Shown: in pieces, positions 28,936 through 38,006 of the stretch
Position numbering within the stretch: the first letter of the stretch is position 1
How the letters are laid out: every line of letters starts with the position of its first letter
Source of the DNA: Caryophanales bacterium
Lineage (GTDB): Bacteria; Bacillota; Bacilli; CAJFEE01
Assembly: GCA_029256085.1 (NCBI GenBank)
Contig: JAQSYP010000002.1
Span: 1 to 64,000 of the forward strand
Length of the DNA: 64,000 bases
Direction of reading: 5' to 3'
Notes under the pieces: generated by a model
What the model was told of the DNA's origin: nothing
Database searches by the model: none
What the model saw: the letters and a program-made list of their open reading frames with translations, nothing else
Translations under genes and position numbers: made by a program

Positions 28936-30900
28936 CTATTCTACTAATGATGTAAAGTTAAATGGATTTAAAGGATTTTGATTAACTCTATAAACTCGCA
29001 ACTTCGGTGTATCAACGTATATTTCAAAAATATTAGGATTTTTTTCTTCTATATTATTGATAAAGCTCCATGTTTTCTGTTGAAGAATAGTTCTATATTC
29101 AGGCTTTCTATAAAAGTCTAATGTGTCTTCTACTCGTGGTAATTCTAGACTTTTTGAAGCTGTATTTTGCACGTTATTAGATGTTCCAAGTGGTATTTTT
29201 TCAACATAAAAGAAGATTCCTTTAGTTGGAAATTTCATTTCTTTTCCGGTTGAAATATTTGATAGCATATCTGTTAAATTATAGTGCCACCCGTAATCGA
29301 TAACTAAAGGATACTCCTCAACAGTAGAAATAATAGTCCATTCTGCTACAGGAAATTCTTTTTTTATTTTTATATATGCCTCTACAGCCTCGTCATATTG
29401 TTGTTGATTTCCTTTAGGAAGTTCAAAACTTGGTAAAGTTACATAACTTATTGTCACAAAAGAAAGTATCGTTAGCGTTTTATATACTTTTGATTGAAAG
29501 ATTGTAGTTATTAAAGCTATAGAAATAGTTGTTATTAAAACTAATACTACTTCAATTCGGTAAGGTAACATTATTGCTGGTATACCTAAAACGTCTGCCT
29601 TATAAAAAGAAAATAGTACAATTGCAATCATTGGATAGGCAAACAGTGTGTTTAATCTTTTGATATAGATTAATAAAAAAATTAAAACTATTAGGAAAGC
29701 GATAATGTGATAATTGCCCCCAAATAATGATGTACCAGAAAATGAAGAATTCTCACCCTTAGTTCCTAAACTTTCTTTCACGAATTTAATAGATTCACCG
29801 TGGAACTTGTTTCCACCTAATAAACCTATAACTAATGGTAATATTCCAATTAGGCTTGCAATCGCAAACATGCTAATCATTTTTAAAATATGGCTTATTT
29901 TAAATTTCTTAGCCGCGAATACAAACAATACTAAGTAGCTAATGAACAAACAAATAGCTGCATATGGATGAATTAAGATTGTTAATAAAAAGCACTCAAT
30001 ACTTATAATTAATGCTTTCTTCCCTTCATCTCTTATATATTCAAGAAAGTAACATATGCCTGGCAATATAAATATTGCCCCGTATTCCATTGATAGAGAT
30101 GAAAATTGTCTCCAAATAAATGAAAATTGATATGAACTTATAAAATAAATAACTAATGCAAAAATTGCTACAGAGTAATCAGTTGGTCGGTGCTTCCTAA
30201 GCACAAAATATATAGAGAATGCTATAAGAACACCTGAAAGTGGTCCGAGAAATCTTAAAGTGATATAAGGGTCTAATTGAAATGTAACGTGAAGTGCGGA
30301 AATTATCGCTTCAAATCCAAATGGGTACACCCCATCAACATAAATTTCATTTTGGCTAAGTAGCTTTGCCCATTTCAGATGAACGTATGGATCAGATGCC
30401 CCGAAATAATAGTGGGTTATAGAATGTTTAAACCTAATTATTGCCGCTAAAATCATCAAGACTACTACAATTATTATTGATAATCCGTTTGCTTTTATTG
30501 TATTTCCCATTTGTAATTTAGTTTGCTTTAGGCTAACCATGAAATCAGCAAACCTTTTATTGTGAAGGTTTCTAAGACCTTTATTTTCATCCGTTGCTTG
30601 AATAAGTGAGAATAATAAATTTTTAATTGGTGATGAAGGTAGTGTACTTCTACCTTTTATAAAAAGAAATGTGCACGTTGAGGCAATTACAAATAGTAAT
30701 GAAAGAGTTTCATATAGTTTCATAGCAACTAGCAAATGTACGACAATAATGATGAATACATGTGAATGTATAAATGAAATAAAGTATTTGTCTTTCCAAT
30801 TTTTAATTTTTTTTCCGTCTAAAACAGAAGTTGGAATGAAGTAAAAGAGTAAAAAATACAGTAATAAAAATTTCGATAACATTACCACGCTAGTTAACAT
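28936..30900 (-). CDS. GT-C-like multi-pass membrane protein, second of a tandem pair
   Basis: 654 residues, about 13 membrane helices and a ~170-residue C-terminal extracytoplasmic domain. An early loop reads FGASDPYVHLKWAKLL then GVYPFGFEAIISAL, matching the upstream neighbour (MADSYVTLAWMKYI, GIYPQGFHIYLATL). An acidic residue in the first long outer loop is typical of GT-C transferases that use polyprenyl-phosphate sugars. I assign a GT-C-like role at low confidence; it could be a polymerase or a sugar-modifying enzyme. Sixteen bases after its paralog. Confidence 0.6.
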   Translation of the reverse strand: MLTSVVMLSKFLLLYFLLFYFIPTSVLDGKKIKNWKDKYFISFIHSHVFIIIVVHLLVAMKLYETLSLLFVIASTCTFLFIKGRSTLPSSPIKNLLFSLIQATDENKGLRNLHNKRFADFMVSLKQTKLQMGNTIKANGLSIIIVVVLMILAAIIRFKHSITHYYFGASDPYVHLKWAKLLSQNEIYVDGVYPFGFEAIISALHVTFQLDPYITLRFLGPLSGVLIAFSIYFVLRKHRPTDYSVAIFALVIYFISSYQFSFIWRQFSSLSMEYGAIFILPGICYFLEYIRDEGKKALIISIECFLLTILIHPYAAICLFISYLVLFVFAAKKFKISHILKMISMFAIASLIGILPLVIGLLGGNKFHGESIKFVKESLGTKGENSSFSGTSLFGGNYHIIAFLIVLIFLLIYIKRLNTLFAYPMIAIVLFSFYKADVLGIPAIMLPYRIEVVLVLITTISIALITTIFQSKVYKTLTILSFVTISYVTLPSFELPKGNQQQYDEAVEAYIKIKKEFPVAEWTIISTVEEYPLVIDYGWHYNLTDMLSNISTGKEMKFPTKGIFFYVEKIPLGTSNNVQNTASKSLELPRVEDTLDFYRKPEYRTILQQKTWSFINNIEEKNPNIFEIYVDTPKLRVYRVNQNPLNPFNFTSLVE

Positions 30901-30915
30901 TTACACTCTCCCCTT

Positions 30916-32901
30916 CTAATCATTCCAGATTTTCTTTGACATTTCTTCCTTGGCTTTTGGCACCTCTAATTTATAAACTGTAATATTTTTATTATCATAA
31001 AAAACTTCAATCTCATTTCCATATTGCTTATGAATGTTTATCCACTCTATTAACTTTTGATTTTCTTCTTCGCGTTGGTTATATTCCGGCTCTAATAATT
31101 GATAAATACTATTTGACTTAGAAACTTTAAAAATATTTTTCTCTGAAAATATAAAAATATACGGTGGTAAATTATTATCTATTTTTTCATTGTCAATTCT
31201 CGTTAAAGTAGGGCTACTTGCATTATAAGTTTTTAAAAAGTCTCCTAAATGCATATGATATCCGGTACCTAGTGAAACTGAATAACCTTCATCTTGTGAA
31301 ACAGCTATCCACGTCTTTGGACGATAATTCTCAGTAATACGTAAATATTGCTCAATATTTTCACTATATTCAAGTTTGTATGGAATAATAGGTTGTGGCT
31401 TGTAAATTACCAATATACTACTGAAACTAACAAGAAGAATTGTGTAAGTGATACTATTAAATTTCGTGCTTTTTACTCTTAAAATTATTGAAATGGAGAT
31501 ACCGACACAAAATGGTATTACTATTGCCCATAGTTCAATTGATCTTGAGGTGATAAGCGTGCTCTTGGTTAAGACACCACCAAAGTAGTAAAGTGCAAAT
31601 AGTAATCCTCCTGTAATAACTGAGAATAAACCAATTGTTTTTAACTCTTTCGTAGTTTTCTTCATTAAAATAGTAAACAGAAGCAAAAATAATAAACTCA
31701 ATGTAGCGTAATCAATATAATTTAATTCGGGAAGCGTAATCTCATATTTGTTTGTTTGAACTAAATACTCGGCTGAAGACTCATGAAATTCCCTATTTAG
31801 TACAAACCCAAACCCTAGAGGAATAGCTGAAAAAATTACACATGCAATTGCACCACTACAAACGTAAGTTACTTGATTCCATCTGTTTTTCAATACAATT
31901 AATGAACTAAAACATAAAATACCAATTAATAAACCAACAAGGACGAATACTAACGAATGGACTAACCCAACAATAGCTGTGCTTATTAATCCAATTAGTA
32001 AGTTGTTTTTTTCTTTATTTAAAAAATATTTGTATAAGAAGTAAATTGCAGGAAAAATGAACACGAACGCAAATTCTTGAGAGTTAGTTGCTGCTTGTCT
32101 TTCGATTGAATAAAATGGGTAAATTGATGGTAAAATCCCTGCAACGAAAACTGCAAATAAAGCACCTATCCCATTATTAGTAAGTTTTCTAACAACCGCA
32201 TAATAGCCTACTATTAGTAAAATTGAATTAAGTGGTCCTGTGTATCTTAAAATGAAAAGTGGATCAATAGCTGCAAATTTGAATAATGTAGCTAAATATA
32301 TGTGAAAGCCTTGCGGATAAATACCATCATGGAAAAGCTCTCGAGCATCTATATATTTCATCCATGCAAGTGTTACATAGCTATCTGCCATTGGTGGTGC
32401 AGCATTTACAAATGCATCATAAGATCTAATGTAAATTGAAGTTATCACGATTATAAATAAAGTGATCAGCTCTAATAGTAAAACCCAATTAAACTTCTTG
32501 TTTATATATAATCTAATTTCCAATTCTTTTTGATAAAAATACGCTTTAATTACATTTGTATTGGTACGAAAAATTCCATCAAAAATATCAAAGATACGTT
32601 TAAGAAATGTTATTTTGATTGATGAGTTATTCTTTTTTTTCTCATCTTGAATGTATCGAAATGAAAAAACACCTAGAAATATTAACAATAAAGCTAGAAC
32701 TTCAAAGAGTTTAGTAATAACCATAATGTAGCCAACGCTAATAAGTACAAATGTCATTTTTACATAACGAGATATTATTGTTTCGAACAAACTTTCTTTT
32801 TTTGTTTTAAATAGCCAACTAGGAAGTATTAAAAACAAAAATGTTAAAGCAAAAGTATAGTGTATTACTGGTAAGAAATGAACGTTTAACGATGCATACA
32901 T
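30916..32901 (-). CDS. GT-C-like multi-pass membrane protein, first of a tandem pair
   Basis: About 661 residues from ATG 32901, chosen over GTG 32913 because AAAGGGTG then sits nine bases upstream. Roughly 13 membrane helices; first outer loop with PPMADSYVTLAW and GIYPQGF, shared with the following gene; C-terminal soluble part ~500-660. The pair arose by duplication and has diverged strongly, so the two probably handle different donors or acceptors. Likely role: sugar transfer from a lipid carrier outside the membrane, or polymerisation. Confidence 0.6.
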   Translation of the reverse strand: MYASLNVHFLPVIHYTFALTFLFLILPSWLFKTKKESLFETIISRYVKMTFVLISVGYIMVITKLFEVLALLLIFLGVFSFRYIQDEKKKNNSSIKITFLKRIFDIFDGIFRTNTNVIKAYFYQKELEIRLYINKKFNWVLLLELITLFIIVITSIYIRSYDAFVNAAPPMADSYVTLAWMKYIDARELFHDGIYPQGFHIYLATLFKFAAIDPLFILRYTGPLNSILLIVGYYAVVRKLTNNGIGALFAVFVAGILPSIYPFYSIERQAATNSQEFAFVFIFPAIYFLYKYFLNKEKNNLLIGLISTAIVGLVHSLVFVLVGLLIGILCFSSLIVLKNRWNQVTYVCSGAIACVIFSAIPLGFGFVLNREFHESSAEYLVQTNKYEITLPELNYIDYATLSLLFLLLFTILMKKTTKELKTIGLFSVITGGLLFALYYFGGVLTKSTLITSRSIELWAIVIPFCVGISISIILRVKSTKFNSITYTILLVSFSSILVIYKPQPIIPYKLEYSENIEQYLRITENYRPKTWIAVSQDEGYSVSLGTGYHMHLGDFLKTYNASSPTLTRIDNEKIDNNLPPYIFIFSEKNIFKVSKSNSIYQLLEPEYNQREEENQKLIEWINIHKQYGNEIEVFYDNKNITVYKLEVPKAKEEMSKKIWND

Positions 32902-32916
32902 TATAAAGATCACCCT

Positions 32917-34494
32917 TTATGAAGCAGCGTATAAATAGTAATCAAGATTATTAAAAACTTTTACAATCGCTTTAGTCGTTAATACAAAAAATACTATGCT
33001 ACCTACAAACAATCCAAATACAGCAAATTCATACTCAAACCATCTACTTAATACAAAACCAATTATCATATTTGTTAATAGTGCAGGTAAAATTGATCTA
33101 ACAACCATTTTAGGCTGAGAGAGCGCAAATAAAATAACAGAGTTCATCAAACAAAACGAAAGGATTGCGTATGAAAGGATTCCCCAAAGTAAGACAAAAA
33201 TTGTAATTTCACTTGAAAGGATGTTTTCACCGTTTATTTTCATTGAAATTTCGTTATACCAAATTAAGAATTTATAGATTGTATATGAACTTATACAAGT
33301 ACTAATAAAAATAAAGAAAAACATGCGCTTATAAGTTCTCATGAACTGCTTGTATAATTTTTCGCTATCTACAGCTAAATAGCTTTTTTGACTAGATTCT
33401 ATATCTAGCATTAATTTTGATACTATAACTTCACTAACACCCATTGGTATAATTAAAGTTAGAAGTGCAAAATCTAGACCAAGCTCATATTGACCTCTAA
33501 ACCAAATAATATAAGGCATAAATTCTTCGTTTTTTGACCAAGCATTAACTCGGTCTATAAACAAAAAGCTAAAATATAAAAATCCGTAAAAGAAGTATGG
33601 CCATACGGAATATAATGTTATTGAAAACCTTGGAAGCTTAAGAGCAATACTCCTTTCACGCTTATTCTCAGCTGATATAAAAAAATAAAGAACTAATAAA
33701 ATACTACAAATCGAGACAACTAATAGTGATATTAATTGCGACAAAATAATATCAACGTTCAACACCTTAAACATGACATAAACTAGAAATATCCCAAATA
33801 TTATAAGTCCCGTAAATGTAATTTCTTTTTTCAAGATATACATTACTGTTACCGAAAGCCAGATTGACGTTAAGAAGAAGAAATATAAAACAATTAGTAG
33901 TATCATATTTAGGGAAAACATATTAAAGATTAAATTAAATAGAATAATAAAGACGGAAATTACTAGACAAGCACCGAATCCTATTAGAATAAATAGAATA
34001 GTAGTTTTTCTTGCTAAATAATAATAGCCTTGTATTATATAAAAAAATCCTCTTCTTGCAATTGCTTGAGTAAAGCCACCGACGACGATAAAACTTAATA
34101 TTGTACCAATAGCAATACTAGTTGCTTGTTCTAATGATAAATATTGATAAGACCATAATGAGAATTTCAGATTTAGCATAGCTGCAACTGAAACTGCCAT
34201 AGGAAACGCAAATATTAATCCCCGTAAAAAGCTTCGAATCATTTCAATTAATAATGATAGTCCTCGTAATTTTTCTACTTTTGCAATTGGATTGTAGCTT
34301 ATTTTTGTTTGAATAGCGTCCCATAATTTTTCTGACAAATCAAAAATATCATCAACACCGAACTCTTTTGCTGCGCGCACATCATTCCATCCCATGGATT
34401 CAAGAAGTGCTGCAATTTCGTATTGGTCTTGTGGCTGAAGCTGACGTTCAAGTATTTCATTTAATAGTAGAGTGAACTTATCTGTATTGGACAT
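32917..34494 (-). CDS. Multi-pass membrane protein next to PelF, possible PelG-type exporter
   Basis: 525 residues. The first ~85 are soluble and helical (LERQLQPQDQYEIAALLESMGWNDVRAAKEFGVDD), then about 12 membrane helices. In Gram-positive Pel operons PelG, a MOP-superfamily exporter, follows PelF; position and topology fit, but I do not see a PelG signature clearly and the N-terminal extension is unusual. It ends 15 bases before the GT-C-like gene and starts one base after the stop of the coiled-coil gene. Confidence 0.55.
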   Translation of the reverse strand: MSNTDKFTLLLNEILERQLQPQDQYEIAALLESMGWNDVRAAKEFGVDDIFDLSEKLWDAIQTKISYNPIAKVEKLRGLSLLIEMIRSFLRGLIFAFPMAVSVAAMLNLKFSLWSYQYLSLEQATSIAIGTILSFIVVGGFTQAIARRGFFYIIQGYYYLARKTTILFILIGFGACLVISVFIILFNLIFNMFSLNMILLIVLYFFFLTSIWLSVTVMYILKKEITFTGLIIFGIFLVYVMFKVLNVDIILSQLISLLVVSICSILLVLYFFISAENKRERSIALKLPRFSITLYSVWPYFFYGFLYFSFLFIDRVNAWSKNEEFMPYIIWFRGQYELGLDFALLTLIIPMGVSEVIVSKLMLDIESSQKSYLAVDSEKLYKQFMRTYKRMFFFIFISTCISSYTIYKFLIWYNEISMKINGENILSSEITIFVLLWGILSYAILSFCLMNSVILFALSQPKMVVRSILPALLTNMIIGFVLSRWFEYEFAVFGLFVGSIVFFVLTTKAIVKVFNNLDYYLYAAS

Positions 34495-34495
34495 A

Positions 34496-35419
34496 TTACC
34501 CTACCCCTGGTCGTGTAAACTTCATATTAACAATTAAATCCGCTAACTTTCCCGCTTGGTTAGCCTTTTCAACTACTTCTTTAGTAATTAAACTAAATTT
34601 TTCTACTATTAAATTACCTTGTTGATCATATAAGTTTTCTCCAGCAAGTTTGCCAACGATATACATCGATTTTATAGAATCAATTTGTTCAACTAATACA
34701 CTATCTATATTTACAGTGTAAACACTATTATTTTGATTTGTTGCTAGTTTAGTATCTTTACTAACATTTACCCCATCATCATTTTGTAAAAACTCCACTT
34801 CAAAATTCGGTATAAGTTCCTCTGTGTTAATTTCAGTAGAAGCAGCAGTATCTAAAGTCCAATCTTCAATGTCTCCCCAAAAATCATCCGCATTTTCGTC
34901 TCCATTGTTAGAAATACCTTCATTGATTATTATTTCACTTGATTCTTCGGAAGTGAGCTGTTCTTGTTCTTCATAAGTATCCGACTGAATATGATCCTCA
35001 TTTGTAAGATCCATCAGCGCCCGATTTACTATATCGCTTACTTTGGATTGCAAATCAGATAATATTTTTTCATTCTTTATTATTTTATCTTCAATTTCAT
35101 TAAGTTTTTGCGTTGTATGTTCCATTCTCTCGTTGAAATCGTTTTGAAGTGAAGTTAATTCCAACTTTTTCTGCATACTTAATGATTCTATTACGTGAGA
35201 GATTCTATCTTTTCCTAGTTCCCTATATTCTTGTTCAGATAATATTTTTTGTTGTTTCTCTACAATTTCTTTTAGTTTATAAATTAGATTATCATTCTCT
35301 TTAGTAATTATCTCGAGTTCTCTTTCGAGTTCATTTTTTTCAAAATCAAATTCTTGTTCCAATTTCTTGAATAATTTGTTGATTGTTTCTTTTTTTAAGC
35401 CGAAAAATTGTTCTCTCAT
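34496..35419 (-). CDS. Coiled-coil protein with a PRC-barrel-like C-terminal segment
   Basis: 307 residues. About 1-135 is an uninterrupted charged coiled coil (FEKNELERELEIITKENDNLIYKLKEIV). About 140-235 is acidic, low complexity and probably disordered. The last ~65 (SIKSMYIVGKLAGENLYDQQGNLIVEKFSLITKEVVEKANQAGKLADLIV) reads like a PRC-barrel fold. No membrane segment. Overlaps the preceding stop in an ATGA. Perhaps a scaffold that positions the synthase; no known Pel component looks like this. Confidence 0.65.
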   Translation of the reverse strand: MREQFFGLKKETINKLFKKLEQEFDFEKNELERELEIITKENDNLIYKLKEIVEKQQKILSEQEYRELGKDRISHVIESLSMQKKLELTSLQNDFNERMEHTTQKLNEIEDKIIKNEKILSDLQSKVSDIVNRALMDLTNEDHIQSDTYEEQEQLTSEESSEIIINEGISNNGDENADDFWGDIEDWTLDTAASTEINTEELIPNFEVEFLQNDDGVNVSKDTKLATNQNNSVYTVNIDSVLVEQIDSIKSMYIVGKLAGENLYDQQGNLIVEKFSLITKEVVEKANQAGKLADLIVNMKFTRPGVG

Positions 35420-35847
35420 TGTTCCAACCCCTTTATCTCATGGAATTGTTGGGTTGATATATTTTTTAAATACTTCAATGCCTCGTTTAAACGTTCGGTT
35501 GATAATTCTAATAGTCTTTCCTTTTCTTCAAGCTGCATTTGTTTTAGTTCTTCTATTTTTTTCAGCTCTTTTTTACGTTCTAGAATTTCAGTTGTGTGAG
35601 ACTTAAAGACATCCATTAACATTTTGTTTAATTCATTTTCAATTGGATTAACAAGTGGAAGTTGATTCTTTTCTTTTATCTCATTTTTCAATCGCTTATT
35701 TATAGATTTCTCATCTTGAAGCCGACTTTTTAGAACTTCCAATTCCTTTTGATGATTTTTATTCCGGTTTTGAATATGTTTGTGTACGTCTTCAGGGTTA
35801 TAACCATAAAGCGCTTTTTTCTTATACATAGCCCTATTTAAATCCAA
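35416..35847 (-). CDS. Small DivIVA-like coiled-coil protein
   Basis: About 143 residues from TTG 35847, chosen because GGAGGTG lies six bases upstream. Residues ~8-27 (YKKKALYGYNPEDVHKHIQ) recall the N-terminal membrane-targeting and spacing motif of DivIVA/GpsB proteins, and the rest is coiled coil. It overlaps the end of pelF by 14 bases. With the following coiled-coil gene it may form a localisation scaffold. Homology to DivIVA is suggestive, not certain. Confidence 0.55.
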   Translation of the reverse strand: MDLNRAMYKKKALYGYNPEDVHKHIQNRNKNHQKELEVLKSRLQDEKSINKRLKNEIKEKNQLPLVNPIENELNKMLMDVFKSHTTEILERKKELKKIEELKQMQLEEKERLLELSTERLNEALKYLKNISTQQFHEIKGLEQ

Positions 35848-37615
35848 CTTCCTCACCTCCAATTTCAAAATGATTTAGTCCCTGTAGTTGTAGTAAAGTT
35901 TGTAATTTTTCTATTTCTAGAAATGCTTTAGGCGAATCACCTAAATAATGATAAGCCTTTATAATTTCTGAAAGATACACGACTACTGCTGGTGCCTTAG
36001 GATCGACATTTATTGCAAGTCTAAACTGTCCAATCGCTTCTTGATATTTTTTAATTGCCATTAAAGAAAATGCTCGTTCACTATATAACAGCTGAATTTC
36101 TTGTTTTTCTTGACTAATAGCGACAATTTCTGTTTGTGGAGAAATCGATTCAGCATGTGTTGCAAGTTTAATATAGCTTTTCAAGTGTTGTTCAACTACT
36201 TTGTTTAACGTAAAGTAATTGAGTGCACGCTCTCTACCATCATTTCCCATCGAACGTCTCAAACTTGAGTCTTCAAGTAATTTTAAAATTGCTGTAGCAA
36301 ATTCTTCAGGATTTCTTGGTGTTACTAAAAAACCTGTATTTCCTAATGCTTCTCTAATACCACCTACATCAGTTGCTACGACTGGTTTTCCTGTCATCAT
36401 TGCTTCAACGACTGAATAAGGGAACGCTTCAGATATACTTGATAGTGCTACAATATCTCCTGAATGGTACGCTGCTACCATATTAGTTGTATGACCCGCA
36501 AATATAAATGTATCTTCTAATTCGAGTTTTTTTTGTAATTTAACGCATTCTTCGTAATAGTCTTGAACTGAAACCGAACCATATACTATGAATTTTACAT
36601 TTGGAATTTGTTTTTTTACTATTGAGGCAGTTTTTATTAAAGAAATAATATCTTTTACCGGGTCTATTCTTGCTACAGATACAACTGTTGGATTAATTCT
36701 TTCAATATGACCAGCTTCAATAAAAACATTTGAGTCTACACCGTTATAAATAACTTCAATATTTTCCTGTTTTACGCCAAATTTTGTTTCCCATCTAGTA
36801 TTGTAGTGACAAACAGGTGAAACTTGGTCAGCAAAGTGAAAGTTTAACGAGTTTATAGCATGAATAAATCTAATCAAAAAAGTATTTAAGAAAACTGATA
36901 GCTTTCTCTTGGAAAGAGATAAGTATTGTTCCCTTAAGTAAACACCATGCTCTGTTAGTAAGAAGGGTGTTTTATGCTCCTTTTTAGCAATTACACAAGG
37001 AATACCACAAAAAGCTGAGGCTGAAGCATGACTTACGTTAGCTTTTGGAACTGTTGTATTAATGATATTTAGAAATCTATAGACCCATCCTAAACTTTGA
37101 ATTAAACAATAAATGTCTGGTTGGGCAAGTTTCATTTCTGGTATTTTAATAGCTTCTAAGACTAACTCTTTGTAAGCTTTCCAGGCGATTTCAGATTTAA
37201 ATGTTTCTTTATATTCATATTCTTGAAAATATTTATACAGTTGGAAAATAATTTCGCCTAAGTGTTCAGAGTCTTTTCGCGGACTAATTATTTCATAAAT
37301 TAACTCTTTAAACAGAGGTAAAAACAATGTTTCGATAACTTTCTTAGTTGTGCGTTTCTTTTGTAGATATACTATGGAGAATGGAGTGGAATGATGTTCA
37401 CTTGGTTCTTCGGTGCCCCAAAGTGGAACTTTGTGTAGTTTTGTAGTTTTTGGAAGATCAAATTTTTGTGTAATAAATGGGTCAGTTATAACACTATATA
37501 AGATATAATCAATTGAATCTAGCTCCCTAACTAAGATGTCACACCAAGTACTAACTCCACCTTGGTGAAACGGATAAGTTCCTTCAGTTGTAAGCAGTAC
37601 TTTTAATTTTGACAT
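35834..37615 (-). CDS. pelF: PelF-like GT4 glycosyltransferase with C-terminal TPRs
   Basis: About 593 residues from ATG 37615, chosen because GGGTGAG precedes it. The N-terminus KVLLTTEGTYPFHQGGVSTWCDILV is the PelF hallmark (EGTYP, GGVS), followed by a PelF-type helical insert, TEHGVYLREQYL, and the GT4 C-terminal site (SVARIDPVKD; SEAFPYSVVEAMMTGKPVVATDVGG near 400). Residues ~500-585 are two or three TPR-like helix pairs not found in Pseudomonas PelF. PelF is the cytosolic UDP-sugar transferase that makes Pel. First gene of a thirteen-gene operon. Confidence 0.85.
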   Translation of the reverse strand: MSKLKVLLTTEGTYPFHQGGVSTWCDILVRELDSIDYILYSVITDPFITQKFDLPKTTKLHKVPLWGTEEPSEHHSTPFSIVYLQKKRTTKKVIETLFLPLFKELIYEIISPRKDSEHLGEIIFQLYKYFQEYEYKETFKSEIAWKAYKELVLEAIKIPEMKLAQPDIYCLIQSLGWVYRFLNIINTTVPKANVSHASASAFCGIPCVIAKKEHKTPFLLTEHGVYLREQYLSLSKRKLSVFLNTFLIRFIHAINSLNFHFADQVSPVCHYNTRWETKFGVKQENIEVIYNGVDSNVFIEAGHIERINPTVVSVARIDPVKDIISLIKTASIVKKQIPNVKFIVYGSVSVQDYYEECVKLQKKLELEDTFIFAGHTTNMVAAYHSGDIVALSSISEAFPYSVVEAMMTGKPVVATDVGGIREALGNTGFLVTPRNPEEFATAILKLLEDSSLRRSMGNDGRERALNYFTLNKVVEQHLKSYIKLATHAESISPQTEIVAISQEKQEIQLLYSERAFSLMAIKKYQEAIGQFRLAINVDPKAPAVVVYLSEIIKAYHYLGDSPKAFLEIEKLQTLLQLQGLNHFEIGGEEVGFK

Positions 37616-37847
37616 TTTACTCACCCATTTTACTTTTTACATTTACATCATAATACTAATTTACTATTTAGAATTATTACATTGTATGTTATAATATAAA
37701 ATTTTAGTAAAAATGTTATTCTTTTCTAGTACTAATTACTCACAAGTATATTAACTAAAGCTATTACATCGGTGTTTTTCGACATGTAAATATTTTTATT
37801 AATTTTTTTCAAAAAGTTATTCTGGAGTGAAGTAAAAAATATCTTTT

Positions 37848-37955
37848 TAATCCAAAATTCAATTTATTTAATCCGAAAATTTATTTTTTAATCCATTAAA
37901 AATTTTTATGATCCGAAATCCGACTTTTTAATCCAAAAATCCAGTTTTTTAATCC
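37848..37955. repeat. Phased intergenic array C, TAATCC every 20-21 bp
   Basis: TAATCC (reverse complement of GGATTA) occurs at 37848, 37869, 37889, 37929 and 37950, with a TGATCC variant at 37909; steps are 21, 20, 20, 20 and 21 bp. Filler is A/T-rich and unconserved. Same motif and period as array B, opposite orientation. Confidence 0.85.
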
Positions 37956-37972
37956 AAACTCCAAATTAAAAA

Positions 37973-37998
37973 CGACTCTTCATTTTTCTGAAGAATCG
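37973..37998 (-). terminator. Terminator after adhB
   Basis: Arms 37973-37982 and 37989-37998 pair with one mismatch; on the minus strand TTTTT follows. Confidence 0.75.
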
Positions 37999-38006
37999 CT
38001 TCATTA

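Larger units (their letters stand above)
37616..38006. other. Spacer upstream of the exopolysaccharide operon
   Basis: About 390 bases without an ORF. It holds the adhB terminator (37973-37998), array C (37848-37955) and, nearest pelF, very AT-rich sequence that must include the operon promoter. No confident -35/-10 pair or riboswitch is visible. Confidence 0.5.

Noticed and set aside
19837-37955. CRISPR array for the phased repeats
   Set aside because: Units are 20-21 bp with only short conserved motifs, no spacers of constant length with unique sequence, and no cas genes.
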